A stretch of 64,000 nt of DNA from Cloeon dipterum (Eukaryota > Arthropoda > Insecta > Ephemeroptera > Baetidae), in contig NC_088788.1 in assembly GCF_949628265.1 (NCBI RefSeq), positions 15,810,001-15,874,000 on the forward strand, given 5' to 3'. Position 1 is the first letter of the stretch, and each line of letters starts with the position of its first letter. Both the position numbers and the translations under genes were made by a program. Under the pieces are notes generated by a model. The model worked only from the letters and a program-made list of their open reading frames with translations. It did not search any database and was not told the origin of the DNA. Shown here piece by piece: positions 55,773 through 64,000 of the stretch.

Positions 55773-58552
55773 TCAAGCGAAGGCTGCTGCGAGGAGGGCC
55801 AGTCCAGCCGCCAGGTAAGCAGAGATGAGCGGCAGGGCGGCGTGGTTGCACATGTCACCGGCGCACAGGTGGCACCCGTGGAAGTGGAGCCGGCCCATCG
55901 CCCTTTGCAGGCTTGTGCAGGTTTCCCTGCCGCCCAGCACCGAGCAACCGAAGAAATGCACGGTCTTGTTCGCTCCTTCCTCTGTGTGACGATAACAATT
56001 TTTAAAACAATTTAGTAATCAATTTAGTAAAATCAGTTGATAGCAGTGTGAAATTTAAAATGAAACTGAAATTCCAATTCTTCCCGCACGGGAATATTTG
56101 GGATAAACCTTGTCTCACAAATTTCATTTTTGACGATTTTCGCGATAGGATTAAGGGTTAATTGTCAATTTTTACCGACTTTATTTGCCCATCCTGAATT
56201 TTACATATGTTGTTAGGGATGTTTCATAGTGTGTAACCTGAAATTTTGAGCAAAAAATTCGGGGGCTCTTTTTGGGAAATCGCGATTTTCGAAAATTGAA
56301 AACTTCAGATAGTAAATCCGAAATATCAAGTTATCTTCGGTCCAGATTGGAATTTTGATAAGATTTTTTCACCTCTAGACGTAAATTTTTAAGTAGAACA
56401 AGTTTGCCGTTGGTCAAAATTTTGTAGGTCAAAGGTCAAGGTCACAAATTCGCATGCCAAATGTTTGGTTAAAAATATCGCAAAATACGCCCCCTCGGAT
56501 TTTTTTCATGAAAACGTAAAAAATGTAGCCCTGAATGCGTAGAATTGAATGGTTAAGAGAAATCGATGGGCACTCTCGTAGATCGCGAGATATTTTGAAT
56601 TTAAGGATTCGTGTCGAGCGTCCGGCACGACGACAACATCATCCGCCGATTTTACTTTCGTAATTTACGTCGGAATATGATCTGTAACCCCACATGTTAT
56701 GCATATGATTACCTAGAAAAATAAACGAGCTTTCCAGTGGTGTGCTTAAAATTATTTTTGGTATCAAACTTTTCAAGTAATAGCGGCGCGCGAAAAGAAA
56801 ATATAAAATTTTCAAATATTGACATTTTTGCAAATCTCAAAACTCGGGTTCTAACCATCAGAATTGCAAAAACTACCCACCGTTGGACTCGTCTCGACCT
56901 TCCCTGATCAGCTGAAAGGTTTAGGGGTGTTTACCTTCCACCCCTAACTGTAAGATGCTACATTTTTTGTTTTTTTCTTGGGGGTTGAAGTTCAGCAACT
57001 TAGGGGTGGAGGGTAAACACCCCTAAACCTTTCAGCTGGTCAGGGAAGGTCGAGACGAGTCCAACGGTGGGTAGTTTTTGCAATTCTGATGGTTAGAACC
57101 CGAGATTTGAGATTTATAAAAATGTCAATATTTGAAAAATTTATATTTTCTTTTCGCGCGCCGCTATTTCTTGAGAAGTTTGGAACCAAAACAAAATGTA
57201 AGCACACCACTGTATAGCTCGTTTATTTTTCTAGGTAATCATATGCATAACATGTGGGGTTACAGATCATATTCCGACGTAAATTACGAAAGTAAAATCG
57301 GCGGATGATGTTGTCGTCGTGCCGGACGCTCGACACGAATCCTTAAATTCAAAATATCTCGCGATCTACGAGAGTGCCCATCGATTTCTCTTAACCATTC
57401 AATTCTACGCATTCAGGGCTACATTTTTTACGTTTTCATGAAAAAAATCCGAGGGGGCGTATTTTGCGATATTTTTAACCAAACATTTGGCATGCGAATT
57501 TGTGACCTTGACCTTTGACCTACAAAATTTTGACCAACGGCAAACTTGTTCTACTTAAAAATTTACGTCTAGAGGTGAAAAAATCTTATCAAAATTCCAA
57601 TCTGGACCGAAGATAACTTGATATTTCGGATTTACTATCTGAAGTTTTCAATTTTCGAAAATCGCGATTTCCCAAAAAGAGCCCCCGAATTTTTTGCTCA
57701 AAATTTCAGGTTACACACTATGAAACATCCCTAACAACATATGTAAAATTCAGGATGGGCAAATAAAGTCGGTAAAAATTGACAATTACCCTTAATCCTA
57801 TCGCAAAAATCGTCTTTTATTAAATAGAAAAATAGTTCTCTAGATGGAATAAAATATTTTTCCTTGAAAGAACTTTAAATGAATAAATTAAAATGTGCTG
57901 AGAGAAAAATCCGAAGAAATAACTAGTGTGGATCAATTATTCTCTCGATACGCATTTATTAAATTATATCTATTTGGTTTGCGAACCTCGACGAAAATGA
58001 GTTGTTACAAAATGCAATTTTGGTATCTAGCCAATATTTACGAGACAATTAAACTATTTCAATAGAAAAACAATTTTACAATATCTTCTGAACCCTCAAC
58101 TTGAGTAAGAATCTTGATCCAATCAATTCTAAAAATTTTATTCATGTATCCTTTTTACGTTGATTTTTAAATGTTTTAAGTATTTTTTATATTTATATAT
58201 AAAATTGAATATTCTATTCAACTTACTGGAGAGGCTGAATCGGACACAATTTTCGCTTGACTTTTGGTACTTGATAAGTGATTCGACGTCCAGCGAGGTT
58301 TGGCCTGGGTACATGCTCCTGACAGAGTTCAGCGTTTCCCTGAACGACTGCTCGCAGCTTTTAGCTAGGCTTGCGTCATTCCTCACATGAAGGTGGTCCG
58401 TAGTGCAGTCTCTGTCCGTTTGCGAATTGCACGTGTGGCAGTGCAGAGCGAAACCTGAGGGAAGATTATTCTGAAAAGGGATACAGGTTTTTTAATTATT
58501 AAATTATACCTGAATTGACGAGGAGAATGAGCAAGAGGCACGTTCTGACCAT
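55773..58552 (-). CDS. Ly6/three-finger GPI-anchored protein, copy B
   Basis: The exons 58510-58552, 58227-58454 and 55773-55981 give 159 aa. Signal peptide MVRTCLLLILLVNSG; mature start FALHCHTCNSQTDRDC; third exon FFGCSVLGGRETC ... FHGCHLCAGDMCN; hydrophobic end (LISAYLAAGLALLAAAFA) as a GPI signal. Cysteine spacing parallels copies A and C, but the middle part is strongly diverged (SLDVESLIKYQKSSENC). Intron 2 is 2.2 kb, the largest intron of the cluster, because it holds the foldback element at 56132-57814; splicing should remove it. Branch and acceptor sequences near 55983-56000 are intact. Confidence 0.85.
56132..57814. mobile_element. large foldback (inverted-repeat) element in Ly6 copy B intron 2
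   Basis: Two arms of about 817 bases (56132-56948 and 56999-57814) are nearly perfect inverse copies around a spacer of 50 bases. Both outer ends begin GACGATTTTYGCGATAGG. T-rich flanks (TTTT on both sides) could be a short target duplication but may be chance. Arms include CCGGCACGACGACAACATC and CTGAAAGGTTTAGGGGTG. No open frame of useful length, so it is non-autonomous. High arm identity suggests recent insertion or ongoing gene conversion between arms. An older solo fragment lies at 35498-35606. It could alternatively be an assembly-level inverted duplication, but the shared fragment elsewhere argues for a mobile family. Confidence 0.8.
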
Positions 58553-59294
58553 TTTGATTGGAGTGTGAGACTCAGAGCGTTGGGTCCGTCGCTTTTGACT
58601 GGCCACATTCACCACTGGAAAAGGGTGCGACTGTCGTCACTTCCATTCAGTCTGTTTGAATTATTATTGGTTTATTTCCTGCCGAGCCTAATACGGACAC
58701 AAATCGGCCGCACACGGGTTTCCTCAAAGTTATTAGTCAATGCTTTATATAACTTTTGACAAATAGACTCCTGATGCAGGGATTTTTTGTTGAAGGGTGG
58801 CGCTGGGTGGTGGCTGGCGGTGGCGGCCGCCCACGTGACCTGCAAATATTTGCCGGCTGGCGCGGCGCAGCGCGGCTGGCTGGACCTCTGATTATTATAG
58901 ATACATATTTTCACTAAAAATCATAAGCATTAGAGCAGAAAAAATAGTTAAAGCATTGAAAAATTGTTTAATTTTCAACCTAAACTACTATACAAAACAA
59001 TAATTACGATAAATTTTCCTTTTTGCAAATATGTAACGAATGGTGGCGAAAAACGCCATAATTTTTGGATTAAAAAGTGCACTCCCTTTGTAAATAAAAT
59101 AATTTTGTCTTTTTTACAGTATAAAATATTCATTATTACAATAGATAAAACATTTAAAACCCTCTAGGAAAAATAACTGATTTTCTTTGGAGCGATTTAT
59201 TGTAAGAACTTCATCTGTGTTGGATAACGACTTTCAAATTTAATTAAACAAACATGAATTGCTTTGGAAGAGTTTTTATTACACGAAATGAGAT
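58553..59294. other. spacer between Ly6 copies B and C
   Basis: 58553-58900 is GC-richer and probably carries the copy B promoter; 58910-59294 is AT-rich. Nothing else is evident. Confidence 0.4.
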
Positions 59295-60402
59295 TCAAAT
59301 TGGTCGTCGTGCGGAGAAAAGGGCGAGGAGGGGCGCGACCAGGGCCGACGAGAGTCTGATTGCTGCGGGAGCGGCGTTGCATAGGTTTTTGTTTGAGCAC
59401 TCGTGGCAGCCCTCGAGCCTGGCGTCGGACGCACCGAGTAACAACTGCTGCATACCAGAGCAGCTCTGCTTGGAGCAACCACGAAAGGTAACCTGATGCG
59501 TCGAATTCTTAGCTGCAAGATGAATAAAGTAAAACGCAGATTAGTCGATATAATAAAAAAACTCAATAATCACAGAAGTCTATTTCATATAACTATCAAT
59601 AATGCAACCATAACCTCGAGTATATCTTATTCTCTAAAAATTATCGGCATATTGGAGCATTTAAAAAAATATTAAGGTTTTGAATAAATTGGTATTGTTT
59701 TTCTCGTTGCTCACAAGTGACTTTGAACTTGAGGCAGGCCTGGTGCTGTTGCGGCAGGTTGGTTGGTTGCTCGGAAGGTTGGAGTTGCGGCAAGACAAGC
59801 GAGTGCAGCTCCTGGAGGGTGCGTCGTGACGAGGCGTCACACTCGGCGTAGTCATCCGTGGGGAATTGCGGCTTGAAGCGCTCGAGGCCACAGCCCACGT
59901 CCTCCTCTGAGTTACACGTGTGGCACTCCAGCGCTAGCGCTTTTACCAGAATGAAAAAAAAACGAAAAAAATATATGTTAATAATGAATTCAGATGTGTT
60001 TTTTAGCCCTTTTAGGATTTTTTTAAGCTATTTTGAAAAGCATGAAGATTTTTCAAGTAGATTGTTTGCATTCTCACATACTCATACAAATGCTATGATT
60101 TGAACAACTGTATTTGTACTTAGAAATAATCCTTAGTTGTACCGTTCTTACTTTAGGAGGTTTTAATTTCTTGATGTTATCTTCGAAAATATTATTTTTT
60201 TCACCAAAGTGCAGATTGAGATTCAAAGTACACAAGCAGGTAATTTCATGAAACAAAAATTTTCCTAAACAAATCATAAAAAAACCTTCCCCCTGTGTAA
60301 TATCGTCCGCCCTTGCCAATTGCGAACATTAAGTTGCATACCTGAATTCAGCAAGAGGGATAGGGCCACCGTGAGGGAAAATAGTGCGCTTGAGACGGCC
60401 AT
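59295..60402 (-). CDS. Ly6/three-finger GPI-anchored protein, copy C
   Basis: The exons 60342-60402, 59715-59939 and 59295-59512 give 167 aa. Signal peptide MAVSSALFSLTVALSLLL; mature start LALECHTCNSEEDVGC; third exon VTFRGCSKQSCSGMQQLLLG, then EGCHECSNKNLCN and a hydrophobic tail ending SARRPI. VTFRGCS and GCHECS-KNLCN make it closest to copy A. The exon 2 donor reads T|GTGAGC and the third exon joins in phase. The C-terminal end RRPI after the hydrophobic stretch is slightly polar for a GPI signal, but such short tails occur. Confidence 0.83.
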
Positions 60403-63400
60403 CCTGTGCAAGAAACGTAAGAAACCGCGCCGCTCAGCCAATCTGGGCTGCAATAATCAGTGAGAGAGGAAGTGGTCGTTGTCATTGGTCATTATCTTAT
60501 TTTCTACTTCAATGTATAAAAAAGTAGAAGGAAAAAGCTTTCAAATTTGATGACGAGGTGGAATATTTTTTCGCAGATTATATTATATCAGACAAAATTT
60601 CAGTCATTAGTCAATTTTAAAAGCGTTTAGATTTATTTTTTTATTGGGCACCATTTGCGTACGACTTAATTACAATTCTTGTTTCTTATTTTAAGCATTA
60701 ATATTTTACACTAACTTTCTTTCTAACAAAAACTTATGTTCAGCACTGTTCGTGATACAATTTTTAAAAAAATTGAATGAGTTTTTAAATCTACGTTGAT
60801 TCTTTTGAAAAATGTATGTATGTAGAGCAGAAATGAGTTTTGATTTTGCATATGCGCCGATCTAGCGTGCGTCGATGATTGCAGTGTGATAATTGCCTCT
60901 TCTAGGCAGCTTCTAAAGGCAATCGTGCAATTTTGCATTTCACGCCGAGTGCTTGCTGGGCAATCAGAGCAAAATGGTTTTTGTTTGTCGGTGCAGAGAG
61001 CTGAGTCCTTTAAAAGGGTGAGCTTTGATTTATCAGGCAGAGAGCTGCTTTTACCTAGTTGCAAATTAGTTTTGCCGCGAATAAATTATCTTTGAGCCCG
61101 CGAGTGCCATGCAAAACACACAAACATAATACACAAACGTGCAACTAATTTTCGCGCTCACTCGCTCGCTCGCTGGGAAAGAAACAAAGTTATGTGCATG
61201 CCAGCAAATTCCAATATTAGTTTAGTTGACAATGCAATTTATGGCAGCTGCAGTTTGTTGCAACCGCAATCTGTCAACGGCTGCTGGAAACACTGAAACG
61301 GAATCCATTTTTTGGCTTTTTTTATGCCTTTGTGAATTCTGCACTTTCACTTCTTCACAGGTCCTTTTCATTCATTTTTATTCAAAACTCTTAAAAATTA
61401 ATATTCAAAATATTTTGAAGGTTCTCTATTTTCTAAAACTCTATGATATCAGTGCATGGTTTTTATTTGCATAATACCAAGACAGGCAGCATTGAAAGCT
61501 TCACTAAAATTTAAATTTTTAAGATTGATCCTTTGACCAGTTGCATAAACCCTTAGTGTTCGAAGCCACCAACAGATGGTGCCACTGTATACATCAAAAT
61601 TTTAAGGCAAAACCAGCTATCCAAGATTTCTAAGATCGAGCCTTAATTCTATAACACGCCGGCGATGGTTGACCAAGGAATAAGCCTGTTCCAAGAATAG
61701 GCCCGCGCTTACGCAGCACGCATGTCACGGGTTCCACTAATTAAAATGAAAAAAAACAAGCGTTTCTTTGTGGATCTCAGCCCAGTTCTATGGTAAAACG
61801 ATAAACTTCTACCACTTTCTAATCTGTGATAAAAGGAAGTCAGTTTGTCGCAAGCTTCTAATTTTAAATCTGCAGTGCCAAAATAGTGATCCAACCATTG
61901 ACTAAAATCTGTTCACACAGTTTAGTGTTTTATAAAATGTAGTTTTAGCGTGATCATTTTCCCATATATAAAATTTAAAGAAAAGTAAATAATTAGAACT
62001 TTAACAATTGCAAAAGGCATTTAATGCTTTCCTTCGAATATTTCTGTAGACTGAAATAAAAAGCTTTCATCTCCTTAAACCGTAATGGCATTTTGCAGCG
62101 TAATTAAACCGTTGCGGAGAGGAGAGGAGGCAGCGGCAGAATCGGTCCGTTCCGTCGCGGCTGTGAATTCTCCGAAGGAGCCGACCGAAAATACAGCAGT
62201 GACACCTCCGTATCTCCCGCCGACCCGCCTCCGCATAACGAGAGAATCAATTAAGCGTCCGCCCATCAATTAGCCCGGCGGAAACGGGGGCTTTCGGCAG
62301 TAAAGCAGGTGATCTCGATCTCCCTGCGTCGCTCCGTCCGCCTGGCTTTGCCTACAAAAGTCGAGATTACACGAAACTTGCCTTTTGCAAATCTCCAAAT
62401 ATTCGGCAGACTCTAATGTCATGGAGTAACGAAAAAAAATCTTGCTCCTTAAAATCTGGTGGAGTTGCGATTAATAATCACTAATCAGAACGTTCAAAAA
62501 ACATCTAAGGGAAGGCAAAACGTCGTTTGTTGACTTTGGGACTTTGTAGGCCATCCGGCCGGCAGCAAAGTTTCTTTTTTGCGCTCCTTGCTGGTGCCGG
62601 GCGCGCGTCGCGTCGGCAGGCAGATAAATTTGGCCGAGTGTAATAATTTTTGACAAGTGTCACTAAATCCAATTGCCCGGTCGGCCGTTGCGAGGCCATT
62701 TGCTTGCCAGGGGCGTGGTCTGCTCTCCCTTTTCGCAAAGTTTCGAGCACTGAGCTCGCACTTTGAACCCAACTGACCGACCGAACGATGACTTTCCTCT
62801 GTTCCGTTTGCTCCGTGTTAATGCTCATCTGATGCGAAATTGCCGCAGAGAAATAAAATGTAGTGAGAAAAAGTGGAAGCGGTGAATTATGCAACACGAG
62901 TGTCGGCGCTGACGTGCAGGTTGCATAACTCGACGCCGTGCAGGCGCTATAAGCTATGATGCTGTTCAGAAACATTTATTTTATTTTTAAAATGATGGGA
63001 AGGGGCAGAATTTGAACGTTATTGAAGTAATTTTAGTAGCAATTAAAAAATATTTCTGTAAGGAGAGAGAACTGACTTGTAATAGTTGAATTCAGCTAAA
63101 CCATGTCAAAATCGATATTCATTATAGTCAAAAGTGCATATTTTTGGTACCTGCGAGTTTATCGACCAATATTTTTCATTCTTTTATATTCTATTATCTT
63201 TGTGAGAAACTAAAGGATTTATTAAAAATTCCACGTTTTTTTTTAAAAATATCTTTTGATTAAAAATGTTAATTATGGTCAAATTGTGTCCACTTTAAAT
63301 TTTAGATATATAAAATTAATCGTTAAAAATATTTTCAAAAGCAAGAATTAGTTAACACCTTTCTTAATAAAAGGAGTTTGGAGATAATTGAATTAAAATC

Positions 63401-64000
63401 GTCATCACCAATAAAAAATAGCAAGTGAAATTTATGGAAATCTTTGATAATAAAATATCTTACAAAATTTGGAATGAAATTCAAATTTAAAAAAGTCAAC
63501 TTCATCTAAATTAACTGAGAAATTGAAATTATTTCGAAAAGAGTAATTAAATAAGCTACCCGAAATTCACAACCCGAAGACAATTTTATTGAAATTTTTC
63601 TACATAAATATTCAGGAATTGGATTTTTGAATACTTAGTTCTTTTTGTCACCATTCACTTCTCTTTTCCATGGAATAATTTCATCAAATTAATGTTTTCC
63701 TCTATTATATATGAAAAAAACCCTCGTTATTTCTTTAGGAAAAGCGTCGGTCGGATTCCATGAAATTTGCAGAAGCATGAAAATAATGATATTCTACATG
63801 AAGTGACATAAACACATAATAAAAGCGCCCGTCGGATTCGTTGGGACGGCGCAGAACGGGTTGTAGCGGTCGCTCATTAACCGCGCACTCGCATCTGACA
63901 ACGGCAAATCCTTGCTCTCGCATTTCAGTTTGGACGAAAACACACGGCTGCTGGGTGATTCATCTCACATGCATGCAGCCGTGTGTGCCCGTTCGTTCGT
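60403..64000. other. gene-free right end
   Basis: No exon with family resemblance. GC-richer blocks at 60850-61000, 62090-62350, 62560-62950 and 63820-64000 may be regulatory. The sequence 63941-63985 holds an 11-bp stem inverted repeat. The remainder is AT-rich. Confidence 0.45.
63941..63985. repeat. short inverted repeat (11-bp stem)
   Basis: CACACGGCTGC at 63941-63951 pairs exactly with GCAGCCGTGTG at 63975-63985 across a 23-base loop. There is no following T-run or adjacent gene, and the role is unknown. Confidence 0.5.

Noticed and set aside
61540-61640. CCCTTAGTGTTCGAA word also seen at 4235
   Set aside because: Shared stretch is only about 15 bases and could be chance; no longer similarity follows.

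Overview
The window is nuclear DNA of an arthropod, very probably an insect. It is AT-rich, with multi-exon genes, GT-AG introns mostly of 50-100 bases plus some of 0.3-2.2 kb, AATAAA signals, and clear animal orthologues such as the non-muscle myosin regulatory light chain, the ACK tyrosine kinase and Tim23. I cannot name the species. CDS coordinates below span start to stop codon, and exon limits in the evidence were read from frame and splice signals only.

Layout. Bases 1-19.3 kb hold no gene I can support: AT-rich DNA with a truncated LINE 3' end, two kinds of diverged repeat, and several GC-richer blocks. The one at about 9.7-10.1 kb looks like a promoter plus first non-coding exon of a leftward gene. 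From 19.4 to 60.4 kb the window is gene-dense: sqh (-), RWDD1 (+), a short C-type lectin (+), a C2H2 zinc-finger gene (-), ACAD9 (-), a second C-type lectin with a probable one-base frameshift (+), Ack (-), AAGAB (-), two tandem MPC2 genes (-), Tim23 (+), an Artemis-like nuclease (-), a BTB-BACK protein (-), and three tandem Ly6/three-finger GPI-anchored proteins (-). From 60.4 to 64 kb no gene is evident.

Functional themes. Four genes serve mitochondria: ACAD9, two MPC2 paralogues and Tim23, with one MPC2 and Tim23 arranged head to head. Two lectin-like and three Ly6-like genes are secreted or surface proteins of families that duplicate quickly. The rest (myosin light chain, ACK, AAGAB, Artemis, RWDD1) are single-copy housekeeping or signalling genes.

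The most unusual structures are mobile-element-like foldbacks inside introns. One is a roughly 1.7-kb inverted repeat with arms of about 817 bases in a Ly6-gene intron, with a diverged relative inside an Ack intron. The other is a 435-bp MITE-like hairpin in ACAD9 intron 1. I found no CRISPR array, tRNA or rRNA gene, and no convincing viral or LTR element.
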